A stretch of DNA of 64,000 bases from contig NZ_FMVW01000001.1 of the NCBI RefSeq assembly GCF_900102695.1, forward strand, positions 620,001-684,000. The letters run 5' to 3'. The stretch comes from Afifella marina DSM 2698. Its GTDB lineage: Bacteria; Pseudomonadota; Alphaproteobacteria; Rhizobiales; Afifellaceae. The position numbers and the translations under genes were made by a program. Each line of letters starts with the position of its first letter. Positions within the stretch are counted from its first letter, which is position 1. Below the pieces are notes generated by a model. The model was not told the origin of the DNA and did not search any database. It saw only the letters and a program-made list of their open reading frames with translations. Below are positions 34,704 through 44,213 of this stretch, piece by piece.

Positions 34704-35186
34704 TCACTCGCCAAGAGTGCTGGAGGCGATAGTGACGAGCATCCTGCCCTCATTCATCTCGACCGTAAGGCGTGCTTGGTCGATCACGACCGATGGATCC
34801 CTCGACAAGCGTGCAGCTTTCTTGAAGAGATCGTAAAATGCATCTCTAATCCTCGGCGTTTCTACTTCGGGCAAGAGCGCAGATGTCACCGCCATCGTAA
34901 GAACAAGATTCGTTTTGTCGAGCGGTGTCGGAATATATATTGCGACCAGCTCCGGTGCCTGCGAAGGCTTTTTCGCGATAGCGACAACGCGGATCGAGTA
35001 GTTCAGAAGCGTGTGGCAGAGAGCGTTGCCATCAATCTCGCAGCCCAAGTCAGAAACTTTGGCATTTGTGCCTATCTTCCGGCTGAGAACACTCCCCAAA
35101 TCCTCTGCGCTTGTGCTGCTGAGAGAGGCTGCGCACGCAGGACTCGATACGGCGAGCAGCGCCCCAATCAAGATTGCTTTCAGCAT
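34704..35186 (-). CDS. Secreted hypothetical protein (prophage cargo)
   Basis: A 160-residue protein on the opposite strand to the surrounding phage operon, with a clear signal peptide (MLKAILIGALLAVSSPACAA). The mature part has two cysteines (DLGCEIDGNALCHTLLNYSI) that could form a disulfide. Composition looks less GC-rich than the phage genes around it. No family recognised. Strand, composition and isolated position mark it as a likely lysogenic-conversion (moron) gene. Confidence 0.65.
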   Translation of the reverse strand: MLKAILIGALLAVSSPACAASLSSTSAEDLGSVLSRKIGTNAKVSDLGCEIDGNALCHTLLNYSIRVVAIAKKPSQAPELVAIYIPTPLDKTNLVLTMAVTSALLPEVETPRIRDAFYDLFKKAARLSRDPSVVIDQARLTVEMNEGRMLVTIASSTLGE

Positions 35187-35293
35187 CTAGTCTCTCCCCG
35201 CGCTCAACCTGAGATAAAGAGTTCTATCGCTTGCCCAGAGGCCGAGCAACGCGACGCCCGGGCGCGGCGCCCACCGTTCTCAGGAGGCCACCG

Positions 35294-35356
35294 ATGAGCC
35301 TCTGCCGCGCCGTGGCAACACGAAAAAGAATGCCGCGAGGGGGAGGCGCCACATGA
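35294..35356 (+). CDS. Candidate 20-aa leader peptide before the Mor gene
   Basis: A 20-residue frame (MSLCRAVATRKRMPRGGGAT) starts six bases after a CAGGAGG site. Its stop codon overlaps the Mor ATG by 4 bp, while the Mor gene has only a weak site of its own. This suggests translational coupling. Confidence 0.4.
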   Translation: MSLCRAVATRKRMPRGGGAT

Positions 35357-35754
35357 CGCGCCTCCCGGGCATTCTTGCGGAGATTGCCGAGGTCGCGGGC
35401 GAAGAAGCGGCGCATGCGATCGCCCGTGCGCGCGGCGGAACGCGAGTTTATCTGCCGGGGCGCGCGGACGATGATCACTGGCTCACCCGCTGCGTCGGGC
35501 GGGAGGCCGCCGACGCGATCTGTCGGCATTTTGCGGCGGGCGGCCCGGATGGTTCCAGCGGTGCGAGTTATCTGATACCTCTCGGTCAGGCCGGATCGAC
35601 CAAGGGACGCCGCCGCGCCCTCGCTGCCGAGCTCCGACGCGGGGCGAGCGTCGCTGAGGCAGCCCGCGCGGTCGGGATGCATGAACGCACCGCCTGGCGG
35701 ATGCGAGCCAAACTCCAAAAAGATCGAGATGCTGATCAGGGCGAACTCTTCTAG
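35353..35754 (+). CDS. Mor-type middle/late transcription activator
   Basis: A 133-residue protein of the Mor/C family of Mu. The N-terminal dimerisation part reads MTRLPGILAEIAEVAGEEAA and includes DDDHWLTRCVGREAADAICR. The C-terminal HTH is AELRRGASVAEAARAVGMHE followed by RTAWRMRAKL. In Mu such proteins turn on the middle and late operons. It sits between early and late regions as expected and may activate the endolysin/tail operon beginning at 35835. Confidence 0.88.
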   Translation: MTRLPGILAEIAEVAGEEAAHAIARARGGTRVYLPGRADDDHWLTRCVGREAADAICRHFAAGGPDGSSGASYLIPLGQAGSTKGRRRALAAELRRGASVAEAARAVGMHERTAWRMRAKLQKDRDADQGELF

Positions 35755-35834
35755 CTGACATCTGTCAGGGTCGAAGGGAAAAGCTCCGCGGCGCACAACC
35801 GAAGCCGAACAATTGATCGGCGCCGCGCTCAGCC

Positions 35835-36755
35835 ATGACACCTACCATAGATCTTTTGGAGACAATTGCAGGCGGCGTGTCGACGAGCGCACGCCGCGCC
35901 AATATGGCCTCAATCGTCGCGGGTCTCGACGTCTACGGCGAGGAGGCGGGCCTCCTGCTGCCCCACCGTCTGGCGCAATACATCGCCCAGGTCGCGCACG
36001 AAAGCGCGCGGTTCATCCACGACCGGGAGATCTGGGGACCGACGGCCGCTCAGCGCCGTTATGATACGCGGACCGATCTCGGCAACACAGCCGACGCGGA
36101 TGGGGATGGTTACCTCTACCGCGGTCGCACGACCATGCAACTCACCGGGCGCAGGAACTACACCAAGTTCTTTGAGTGGTGCCTCGCCAAGGGCCTCAAT
36201 CCCCCAGACTTTGTTGCTGATCCCGCCGCGGTGAACACGGACCCTTGGGAGGGGCTCGCCCCGATTTGGTACTGGGACGTCGGAAACCCCGAAGGGCGCA
36301 GTCTCAACGTCTACGCCGACGACGGGAACAATGAGATGGTGACCCGCCGCATCAATGGCGGCACAACCGGGCTTCCTGATCGGCTCGAACTCTACACGCG
36401 CGCCGCGCTCGTCTTTCTCGGTTACGCACGCGCCACGATCGTCGGGTTTCTGGAGCCGGATGCGGCGGGTGCCATCGTTGTCGACAACGGGACGAAATAT
36501 GCCGTCTCGGCCGAGCGGACCCGCTGGCTGCGGGTGCGGTTGTCGCTGCCGCCCGGCACCTATGACGGCGAAATGATCCGCGAAATCGGATTGTTTGCCT
36601 CGCCGACCATCGCCCCGTCTGTCCCGGCCGGGCAGACACTCATCGATCCGGCAGACGTCTCCGATCCGGGCGACCTGATGCGTCTCATCTGGATGGAGCC
36701 GCAACCCATCACTGCCGGGACCAGCTACGCCCGCAACGTCATCATGAGGCTCTGA
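35835..36755 (+). CDS. Endolysin (GH19-like) fused to C-terminus of a tail protein
   Basis: A 306-residue protein with two unlike parts. Residues 1 to about 190 are a GH19/chitinase-like endolysin: catalytic-type Glu in AQVAHESARF (E56), second acidic region REIWGP, and the substrate-groove motif YRGRTTMQLTGRRNYTKF, ending INGGTTGLPDRLELYTRA. Residues about 200-306 (VGFLEPDAAGAIVVDNGTKY, then EMIREIGLFASPTI) look like the end of a phage tail/baseplate-distal protein that normally precedes the DUF4815 gene. The likely cause is an in-frame deletion that removed head and baseplate genes. Lysis activity may remain. No holin was recognised. Confidence 0.75.
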   Translation: MTPTIDLLETIAGGVSTSARRANMASIVAGLDVYGEEAGLLLPHRLAQYIAQVAHESARFIHDREIWGPTAAQRRYDTRTDLGNTADADGDGYLYRGRTTMQLTGRRNYTKFFEWCLAKGLNPPDFVADPAAVNTDPWEGLAPIWYWDVGNPEGRSLNVYADDGNNEMVTRRINGGTTGLPDRLELYTRAALVFLGYARATIVGFLEPDAAGAIVVDNGTKYAVSAERTRWLRVRLSLPPGTYDGEMIREIGLFASPTIAPSVPAGQTLIDPADVSDPGDLMRLIWMEPQPITAGTSYARNVIMRL

Positions 36756-39700
36756 TGCAGCTCGCCAATTACTTCAACCGCAGGAGTCTCCCCGGGTTTG
36801 TCGCAAAGCGCTATGCCGCCCTCCGCCACCGCGGCAAGCAGTTTGTCGAGAGCGCCGAGGCCAACGAGGCGCAGGACATCGCCTACGAACGGCTGGGTGA
36901 GGTGGGCGACGGAGCGTTCGGTGCGATCAGCCTCCGCGAAGGCGGGACGCTCATCGTCGATCAGGCGGCCGGGACCGTCCGCCTATCGGAGTCGCGGGTC
37001 TGGGCGGGGGGCTATATGCACCGGGTGCCGGCGGCAACGCTCGTGGGTGTGCCGATGGTCGGGAGCGTCGCGATCGGGGTGGCGGTCACGGATGTTGCCG
37101 TGACGGATGTCGACGACCCCGAATTGAAGGGCATCGTTCCAGACACGGCCAGCCATGGCGAGCCGTTGGCTGCCCGTCTGCGCTATGACGCGGTCTGGGC
37201 ACTCGACGGAGATCCGTTCTATCCGATTTTCACTTTGGTCGATGGTCAACTTCCGAACGAAGTGACGCCGCCGCAGGACAGCGCCGCCGAGATGACTGTC
37301 GAGCGCCATGTGCGCGAGGATCATGGCAGCCACGTCGTCGACGGGTTTCAGGTGTCGGCCGGCGGCTACGATGCGGCGACGGGCGAGCAGACCTACGTCA
37401 TCGGCGCAGGCGTCCTGCGCGCGGAAGGGCGCCGCGTGTCCCGCACGGTCGACCAGCGATACCGTCGCGTGGAGAATCCCACCCTCGTAGAGGTGAATGG
37501 TGAGACGCATCTTTATCCCGATGGCGGGGTGGTGACGCTCAACAACGGGCCGATCGACAGCGTTCAGACCGTCACAGTGATCAAGGAGGTCACGAAGAGC
37601 GTCACCCATCAGCTCGCGGGTGGTTCCGACGCCCTGCCTGACACACCGGTCTACGCCATCATGTCGGTCGCTCAGGGTGGCAACACCTATGCCGCCAATG
37701 CCGATTACAGGCTCACGGCAGACAAGGTGGATTGGAGCCCGAACGGGGCCGAGCCGTCAGCCGGGTCGACCTATTCTGTCACCTACCGCTACATCGAGAC
37801 GGTGATCCCGCAGGCGATCGGACGATCGACGATCGCGCTGGAGGCGGCCGTCGTCGGGCAGCCGGTGACAGCGAGTTACCGCTGGAAGCTGCCGCGCATA
37901 GACATCATCGCGATCGATCTCGACGGGGCCGTCGTTTACATCGAGGGCGTTTCGAGCCGCTACAATCCGGCCCCGCCGCGCGTGCCGGCACCGCTTGCGC
38001 CGCTGGTTCGGATCTCGAACCGGTGGGGCATCGAGCCGAACATCGAGGACGTCGACCAGCGCAAGCTCACCGAGGCGGATGTGCGGGCCATGCTGCGCAC
38101 GCTGCTCGACTTCGGCGACCTTCTGAGCCAAATCGCCCTGGAGCGCGACATCCAGGAGCGCGACCCTGCAAGCCGGCGAGGATCGTTCGTCGATCCGTTC
38201 CTGGACGATCTGCAGCGCGATCTCGGCATCGCGCAGAACGCGGCGATCGCCGATGGCATCCTGCAATTGCCGGTCGATTTCACGCCAATCTTTGCCGACC
38301 TCGGCAGCGAGGCCATCACGCTTCCCTATGTGAGCGAAGCGTTGATGAGCCAGCCCTACCGGACGGCGAGCCAGATCATCAACGAGTTCCAGGCGTTCGC
38401 GCCTCTGCCGTCACCTCTGACGATCGATCCGGCCGTTGATCGCTGGAACATCACACAGAGCTCGACGCGGTCGAGCTCGTCGAGTTCGGTCAAGCGGGTG
38501 AACAGCTATCGGCCCGATCTCCTCGGGACGTCGCTTTACGGGACCACCTCCCGCTCGACATCGCGGTCGGTTTCGACCCGGCTCGCGTCGCGATCGGTCG
38601 AAGATCTCGAATTCCTGCGCGCGATCGAGATCGCGTTCAACGTGACGTTCTTCGGTCCGGGTGAGGAGCTGCAAAGCGTGACCTTCGACGGGCTCGATGT
38701 GACGGAGAGTGTCACCGGAACCCGTGTGGCCAATGCCAACGGCGAGATGAGCGGCACTTTCACCATCCCGGAAAACGTCAAGGCTGGCACCAAGGCCGTT
38801 GTCGTCACCGGAAAAGGCGGCAGCCGGGGCGAGACCTCCTTCACGGGGCAAGGCACGCTGACGACGGAAGTCTATGTGCGCCGCGTCCACACGACCACGA
38901 CCTACACGACCATCGACCCGATCGCGCAGTCGTTCTTGATGCCGGCGATGCGACAAATCACGGGCGTGCGCGTCGAATTCGCGGGCAAGGGAGATGCGGG
39001 CAAACCCGTCGCGATCGAACTCCGCGATATGGATGGCTCGACACCTGGCACGGAAATCCTGGCGGCGGGACGGATCACCGGCGACTTTGCGCTTGGCGAT
39101 CCGCAGACCGACCGGGAGACCAACTGGACGCTGCTGCCCTTTGAATATCCTGTCTTGGTGGATGCCGGCGAATGGCGAGCCTTTGCGCTGTTGACCGACG
39201 ACGCCGATCATGCGGTCGCAATTGCACGGCTCGGCGATCAATCGGGTGATGCGCCGACCGGCTTCGATCCGCGACGCCAGGAATGGGTGCGCGAAAACCC
39301 CGCCGGCGGTGATCTCTTCAAAGGCTCGAATGGCAAGACATGGCTTGCGATGCCCGATGCCGACATGACGCATCAGATCATGGTGGCGCGCTACACGGCG
39401 ACGAGCCGCACCTTTGTCATCGGCAGCTACGATCTCTCCGAGATCGATGCCGCGGGGATCTCTGACCTCGTCGTCCTGCTCATCTACGAGGAGCCGACGG
39501 TCGAGACGAAAGTGACGATCGAGCTGGTGCGGGAAACCGGCGAGATCGTGGCCTTTGAGCCCAATACGCGGCTCGAGCTCGACGATTATCTGACGGAAGA
39601 GGTGACGCTCCGGATGGTGCTGACCGGCACAGAGACATTGTCGCCGGTCGTCATGCCGGAATGTCAGATCCTCTTCGGCCGGCTTGCGGAGACGGCAAGC

Positions 39701-39994
39701 TATATCTCAGAGGCGATCGCGCTCGACCAGACGCACGGCGACCTCAAGGTGCGCTCGGTGCTTGAGGTCAGTGCGCCCGGAACATCATCGGTGGCGGTTG
39801 CAGTCGGCGACGATGAGGCATGGAGCGAGCAGGCCGATCCGGCCTCGGTCTCGCTCGGGGATGGGTGGATAGAGCGGGAATATCTGGACGGCCCGGTTTC
39901 TGCGCCCGAACTCCGCGAGCGGATCACGCTGACCGGTACGCCCCGCTATCGGCCTCTGGTGCGCAATCTTCGGGTGCGGGCGACGGAGGTCTAA
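36755..39994 (+). CDS. DUF4815-family phage tail protein
   Basis: A 1079-residue structural protein matching large DUF4815-type tail proteins of contractile phages. N-terminal: MQLANYFNRRSLPGFVAKRY. The central part has a Ser/Thr/Arg-rich linker (about residues 569-610). The C-terminal half carries the DPIAQSF motif (TIDPIAQSFLMPAM) followed by beta-rich domains (RQITGVRVEFAGKGDAGKPV) and ends in a VRNLRVRATEV strand. It likely forms part of the tail tip or the fibre base. It starts in the stop codon of the endolysin fusion gene and shows no break. Confidence 0.85.
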   Translation: MQLANYFNRRSLPGFVAKRYAALRHRGKQFVESAEANEAQDIAYERLGEVGDGAFGAISLREGGTLIVDQAAGTVRLSESRVWAGGYMHRVPAATLVGVPMVGSVAIGVAVTDVAVTDVDDPELKGIVPDTASHGEPLAARLRYDAVWALDGDPFYPIFTLVDGQLPNEVTPPQDSAAEMTVERHVREDHGSHVVDGFQVSAGGYDAATGEQTYVIGAGVLRAEGRRVSRTVDQRYRRVENPTLVEVNGETHLYPDGGVVTLNNGPIDSVQTVTVIKEVTKSVTHQLAGGSDALPDTPVYAIMSVAQGGNTYAANADYRLTADKVDWSPNGAEPSAGSTYSVTYRYIETVIPQAIGRSTIALEAAVVGQPVTASYRWKLPRIDIIAIDLDGAVVYIEGVSSRYNPAPPRVPAPLAPLVRISNRWGIEPNIEDVDQRKLTEADVRAMLRTLLDFGDLLSQIALERDIQERDPASRRGSFVDPFLDDLQRDLGIAQNAAIADGILQLPVDFTPIFADLGSEAITLPYVSEALMSQPYRTASQIINEFQAFAPLPSPLTIDPAVDRWNITQSSTRSSSSSSVKRVNSYRPDLLGTSLYGTTSRSTSRSVSTRLASRSVEDLEFLRAIEIAFNVTFFGPGEELQSVTFDGLDVTESVTGTRVANANGEMSGTFTIPENVKAGTKAVVVTGKGGSRGETSFTGQGTLTTEVYVRRVHTTTTYTTIDPIAQSFLMPAMRQITGVRVEFAGKGDAGKPVAIELRDMDGSTPGTEILAAGRITGDFALGDPQTDRETNWTLLPFEYPVLVDAGEWRAFALLTDDADHAVAIARLGDQSGDAPTGFDPRRQEWVRENPAGGDLFKGSNGKTWLAMPDADMTHQIMVARYTATSRTFVIGSYDLSEIDAAGISDLVVLLIYEEPTVETKVTIELVRETGEIVAFEPNTRLELDDYLTEEVTLRMVLTGTETLSPVVMPECQILFGRLAETASYISEAIALDQTHGDLKVRSVLEVSAPGTSSVAVAVGDDEAWSEQADPASVSLGDGWIEREYLDGPVSAPELRERITLTGTPRYRPLVRNLRVRATEV

Positions 39995-41554
39995 ATGCAC
40001 GACGATCGCACGTCCGCTCTCGCCCTTCCGCTCCCGCACAAGGAGAACGATCCCTATGCGGTCGATGTCGATCGCATCCGAGCGGCGCTCATCATCATAT
40101 CTGATGCCATCGCGGCAGCGCAGTCAGATATTGCGGCGGCGGTCACTCAGGCTGACATCGACCGGGCGGTGGCGGCCGCGATCGATGAGCTCAAAGGCAA
40201 TGCGCCGGCGGCCTATGACACCTTGGTCGAGATCGCTGCCAAGCTCGGCGATCAAGACGATGTCGTTTCGGCTTTGATCACTCAGCTATCAACGAAGGCG
40301 GATGCGGACGAGACATTGGCAGCACTCGCCGCCCGGTACACAAAGACGGAAGTCCAGGGGCTGGTGGCTGGGGCCACGACCGGGATGCTGACGCTAGCGG
40401 ATGTCATCGGCTATCAGACCATCGCGGCGGGGGCTGGGCATCTTCTGCCCGACGAAACGAGCGGGCCGGAGCCTTCCGTCGTCACGATCAATGGCGTGCC
40501 GTATGACACCCTCGCATTCGATCCCAATTCGCAAGAAACCGCCTACCTGACGTTTCCCCTCCCCAATTCGTTCGCCGCCGGGGGCACGCTGAAATGCGGG
40601 GTTGTGTTCACGCATGAGGGGGCGGCTCCAGAGACAGTCGATGTCGATGAAGATGCCGTGCCCTGGGAGCTAGGCGGCGTGGCAGTCGATCCCGCAACGG
40701 GCAACTTGCTCATCTCAGAGGTTGGCTCTTCCGTTTATGTCACCAGTGGCTTCAATGGCGATGTTCTTGATCATTTTTCCGTTTCAGATCCACGTGGCCT
40801 CGTCGTGGATCCGAGCACGGGCGACCTGGTCTGCATCGATGGGGTTGGGTCGATCTTTCGGCATGAGGGCATTGGTCGGAAGGTTAAAGATGGGCCGCGG
40901 CTTGTCGAGGCTGGTGTCGCTTGTCGGGACATCACTGTCGATGCTGCAAGCGGCCGTTTCTACGCGTGTGCGTCCGATCCAGGCATGATCTATGAGTTGG
41001 ATAGCTCCTTCAATGTCATCGACAGTTTTCCTGCTCCAACCCACTCTGTCTGGGGCATCGCGATTGATCTGGAGGGTAATCTATGGACGTGCAGCGCTGT
41101 AGCCGCTCCCGATGAACCACGAAAGTTGCGGCGCCATGCCGGCGTGACTGCGACCGTTGCCGCTGTCTTTGACTTACCCACGACGAGCCCTCGTGGGATG
41201 ACGTTTGATCTGCAGGGCAGATTGATCATTTCCGGGGGGCCGGACGGCGCTCTCTATCTGGTCGCCACAACGCCTGGCGTTGCGTTCGCCTTCTCGGCCG
41301 GCACCGCCGGCGATGGTGACATGCTCGGTGCGCTCGGCGGAGCCGTTGTCTCCACCGGCGCTTGCAGCCTTGTCGCCGGTGGCCGCTGGCGCACAGCGGA
41401 GATCGATCTACCACTACCGGGGTCGCAGCCAGGCGACCAGCTCACGATCCGCGTCGATCGCGCCGTCGCCAATGCGGCCGACAATCTTGGCGTGCTGGCG
41501 CATCTGCTCGGGCCGGAGATCAAATACCCGACCGCGACCCCGACGGACAATTGA
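39995..41554 (+). CDS. Tail-fibre-like protein with beta-propeller
   Basis: A 519-residue protein. The N-terminal about 130 residues are helical and coiled coil (IISDAIAAAQSDIAAAVTQA, then DIDRAVAAAIDELKGNAPAA), as in tail-fibre shafts. From about residue 220 there is an NHL/SMP-30-like propeller with repeated G(V/L)AVDP.TG.L units (GVAVDPATGNLLISE, LVVDPSTGDLVCID, ITVDAASGRFYACA, IAIDLEGNLWTCS, MTFDLQGRLIISG). The end is a small beta-rich domain. Likely a receptor-binding fibre; the propeller is an unusual module for a fibre. Confidence 0.8.
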   Translation: MHDDRTSALALPLPHKENDPYAVDVDRIRAALIIISDAIAAAQSDIAAAVTQADIDRAVAAAIDELKGNAPAAYDTLVEIAAKLGDQDDVVSALITQLSTKADADETLAALAARYTKTEVQGLVAGATTGMLTLADVIGYQTIAAGAGHLLPDETSGPEPSVVTINGVPYDTLAFDPNSQETAYLTFPLPNSFAAGGTLKCGVVFTHEGAAPETVDVDEDAVPWELGGVAVDPATGNLLISEVGSSVYVTSGFNGDVLDHFSVSDPRGLVVDPSTGDLVCIDGVGSIFRHEGIGRKVKDGPRLVEAGVACRDITVDAASGRFYACASDPGMIYELDSSFNVIDSFPAPTHSVWGIAIDLEGNLWTCSAVAAPDEPRKLRRHAGVTATVAAVFDLPTTSPRGMTFDLQGRLIISGGPDGALYLVATTPGVAFAFSAGTAGDGDMLGALGGAVVSTGACSLVAGGRWRTAEIDLPLPGSQPGDQLTIRVDRAVANAADNLGVLAHLLGPEIKYPTATPTDN

Positions 41555-41559
41555 GGGTG

Positions 41560-42126
41560 ATGACCATGAACATGATCATGCATGCCCTCGTGTCTCCCGA
41601 GGGCGAAATCGTTGACCGCCGACTACAAGACCCGGAAAATCTCCCTGCGACACGTCCCGGCTGGCGCTGGTTGGTCGAGATCCGCGAAGACGCCGCGGTT
41701 GACCCCGACAGCGAAGTGGAGGTGGAAGAGACGGTCACCGTCGAGGTTGATCGCGTCGTGCGTGCGCGCGGAAAGCGGGCGCTGACGACCGCGGAGCTCG
41801 ATGCCTATGTCGCAGAGCATCATCGCGACAGCCTTACTGCGGGAATCAACTGGCAGGGCCGCCAAATCGCGATCGACGAGAAGTTCGTCTCGCGCATTAC
41901 CGGCGCCGCGCTCAAAGCCTCGCGTGATCCGGCGCATGTCTTTCGCTGGGAGGTGACCGACAAGGTCTTCGTGTCCATCGATGCAGAGACGGCGATCACG
42001 CTGGCAGATCTCGTCGTTGATCGCATGCAGGCGTGCTTCGACGCTAAGGATCGAGCTTATGCTGCGATCTCAAACGGATCGATCACCAACAAGGCGCAGG
42101 TGCGCGCTGAGTTTGGGGATCTGTGA
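41560..42126 (+). CDS. DUF4376-type phage tail accessory protein
   Basis: A 188-residue protein with an N-terminal part resembling tail-fibre assembly proteins (PATRPGWRWLVEIREDAAVD) and a C-terminal DUF4376-like helical domain (INWQGRQIAIDEKFVSRITG, then FVSIDAETAITLADLVVDRM). Such genes follow fibre genes and help fibre folding or attachment. Overlaps the next gene by 3 bases. Confidence 0.75.
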   Translation: MTMNMIMHALVSPEGEIVDRRLQDPENLPATRPGWRWLVEIREDAAVDPDSEVEVEETVTVEVDRVVRARGKRALTTAELDAYVAEHHRDSLTAGINWQGRQIAIDEKFVSRITGAALKASRDPAHVFRWEVTDKVFVSIDAETAITLADLVVDRMQACFDAKDRAYAAISNGSITNKAQVRAEFGDL

Positions 42127-42602
42127 TGGCGCTCAACGGGGCCGCGTTGACGCTCCTCGGCGGGAGGAGGGGGCCAACGGTCCCCGCCTACAAATATTAC
42201 CGCATTCGGTGCTTAAGCTTCTCCGCAAACTATTGGTGGCGCGTGCGAGAGTTCGAACTTTATCCTGAGAGCGGACTTGCTGGCACCAAGCTCATAGGGA
42301 CGGCCTCTGCAAGCAGCCAGAAATCAACAAGTGAAATTCCGGCTAGAGCAGTCGATGGCAATCTCGAAACCTATTGGGGTGCACGCACAAGCCGCGCCGC
42401 GAATGTGGATCAGTGGTTTCAGATCACGCTGCCCAAGGCCGCGATCGTGCTGTCAGCTCGCTTCTCGGTTTATTCAGGTCCAGGTCACCATGCCAATCTC
42501 ATCGCCTGGGAGGGCTCTGAGGACGGGATCAACTGGATCGTCCTCGACGAGCAGCCGGGCACATCCACCAATAGGGCCTGGGTTAATTTCGAGAGACGGT
42601 AA
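42126..42602 (+). CDS. Discoidin (F5/8 type C)-domain phage protein
   Basis: A 158-residue protein. After a short Gly-rich start, residues about 15-158 form a carbohydrate-binding discoidin-like beta-sandwich: RIRCLSFSANYWWRVREFEL, then ARAVDGNLETYWGARTSRAA, and WFQITLPKAAIVLSARFSVY, then WEGSEDGINWIVLDEQ. Its place after the fibre genes suggests a surface-glycan-binding tail component. Confidence 0.78.
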   Translation: MALNGAALTLLGGRRGPTVPAYKYYRIRCLSFSANYWWRVREFELYPESGLAGTKLIGTASASSQKSTSEIPARAVDGNLETYWGARTSRAANVDQWFQITLPKAAIVLSARFSVYSGPGHHANLIAWEGSEDGINWIVLDEQPGTSTNRAWVNFERR

Positions 42603-42837
42603 CAGGACGGTCTTACGTTCACCCTGATATTCAGCTGCCCCGTGCGCTCATGGATAAAGGGGTGGGCAGGCTCAACGCGACGGTGTGCAAACCGCTTCGA
42701 GCCACCATTGCTGCGATGCAGATGGTCTTGTGAGGGTCGTCGGTGCCCGAATCGTTCTTAAGCGTCTATCCATCGGCCTCCACTACCCTCTGAGGCGCAA
42801 TAGTTTGTCCGAAATTGCGGCGGGAGTTGATCTATTG

Positions 42838-44160
42838 ATGGAGTCTCTCAGGGCTAAGTCTCTGCGGTTCTGGGTTGCCCTTGGGATGTGTCTTGCCTTG
42901 ACGCCGCTGATCGTTTCCGGCGTCGGAGGATACTTCCTGCTCCAGCGCGGGGTCATCATGCCGTTCGATGACGTGGCCGATCGGCAGCGTCATCAGATCG
43001 CTCCGGTGCAGCAGTTGCGCTTCCTTTTGTGGGAAACCCTCAAGCCGATCGATGAGTATATCGAGGAGAATGATCCATCCCACATTCCCGCCTATCGCGA
43101 TCTTCGCGAGCGAATTGAGTCGGGCTTCGCAAGTCTTCTTGAAGTGCTAGGCGACAAGCCCGCTCTTCAGGCGTTGGTGAAAAGGGCTCGGGCTGACTGG
43201 TCTGAGGCGGACGTTCATGCCACCGACCTGCTCGCTGCAGATCTAAATGCCGACGGCACGACAAACCCACGAGCCTTGCAGCTTTTCCACGCTCACGTTT
43301 TGGCTGCGAATGATAAGCTGGCCGGCGCTTATCGAGAGCTCGTTACGGTGATCGAACGCGATCACGATATAGCTCTCAAATCTTACGAGAAATCTCTGTG
43401 GATCGCTGCAATTGCAGGGGTCATTTCGCTCATCATGCTTATCGGTGGCTTAGTCATCATTGGGCGCATTCTCAAGGCGAGCGTTGATCGGCTTGTCGAT
43501 GGTGCGGTTCGCTTCGCCGAAGGTGACCGGCTCCATCGCATCAAAGTGCACGTTCCTCCGGAGCTTCGCCGCGTGGCGGATGAGTTCAATCATATGATCG
43601 AACGTATCCATGAGTCCGAGGCAGTCTTGTCGGAGATGGCGCATCGAGACAGCTTGACGGGGCTTCTCAACCGAAGAGCTTTCGACGACGCCTTTCCCGA
43701 GCTTCAGGCGCGCATGTTGCGTCATGGGGAGGTCGCTAGCCTCCTGGCTATCGACATTGATAAATTCAAAGAGACAAACGATGAGCACAGCCATGCGGCA
43801 GGAGACGAGGTTCTCCGCACCGTGGCTGAGTTAATGGCACAGCACGTGAGAACTTCCGACAGTCTCTTTCGACTGGGAGGGGAGGAGTTCGCTGTACTTC
43901 TCTCACAAACTGGCTTGGAAGAGGCGCATGAGGTGGCGGAACGCCTCCGTGAAGCGATCGCAGCGACGGCAATCCAGTACGAAGGTGCGGAGATTAGGAC
44001 GACCATCAGCATCGGCATCGCCGAGGTTTTAGCGCGCTTTCCTCAGGAAGTGACGATGAGCACGGCTGATAACGCCCTCTACCTTGCAAAGACACAGGGC
44101 CGAAACCGGGTCGTGATCTCCGACGAACGCGGATCGTCCGCGAGGCCGGGGTCTACTTGA
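42838..44160 (+). CDS. Prophage-encoded membrane diguanylate cyclase
   Basis: A 440-residue protein. Membrane helix 1 is at about residues 11-35 (FWVALGMCLALTPLIVSG). A periplasmic helical sensor region follows (about 40-180), then helix 2 (LWIAAIAGVISLIMLIGGLV), a HAMP-like linker (about 210-265) and a GGDEF domain. The active site reads RLGGEEFAVLL, the metal site IDIDKFKETND, and the RxxD inhibitory site is present (VRTSD), so product-inhibited cyclic-di-GMP synthesis is expected. A 235-base gap separates it from the discoidin gene, so it probably has its own promoter. It is not a phage structural gene; best seen as lysogenic-conversion cargo. Confidence 0.88.
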   Translation: MESLRAKSLRFWVALGMCLALTPLIVSGVGGYFLLQRGVIMPFDDVADRQRHQIAPVQQLRFLLWETLKPIDEYIEENDPSHIPAYRDLRERIESGFASLLEVLGDKPALQALVKRARADWSEADVHATDLLAADLNADGTTNPRALQLFHAHVLAANDKLAGAYRELVTVIERDHDIALKSYEKSLWIAAIAGVISLIMLIGGLVIIGRILKASVDRLVDGAVRFAEGDRLHRIKVHVPPELRRVADEFNHMIERIHESEAVLSEMAHRDSLTGLLNRRAFDDAFPELQARMLRHGEVASLLAIDIDKFKETNDEHSHAAGDEVLRTVAELMAQHVRTSDSLFRLGGEEFAVLLSQTGLEEAHEVAERLREAIAATAIQYEGAEIRTTISIGIAEVLARFPQEVTMSTADNALYLAKTQGRNRVVISDERGSSARPGST

Positions 44161-44213
44161 GGAGGACGTCGGGACCAGTCACCAAGCGTCGCGTTCGTTT
44201 GGCGGGCGCGCCG

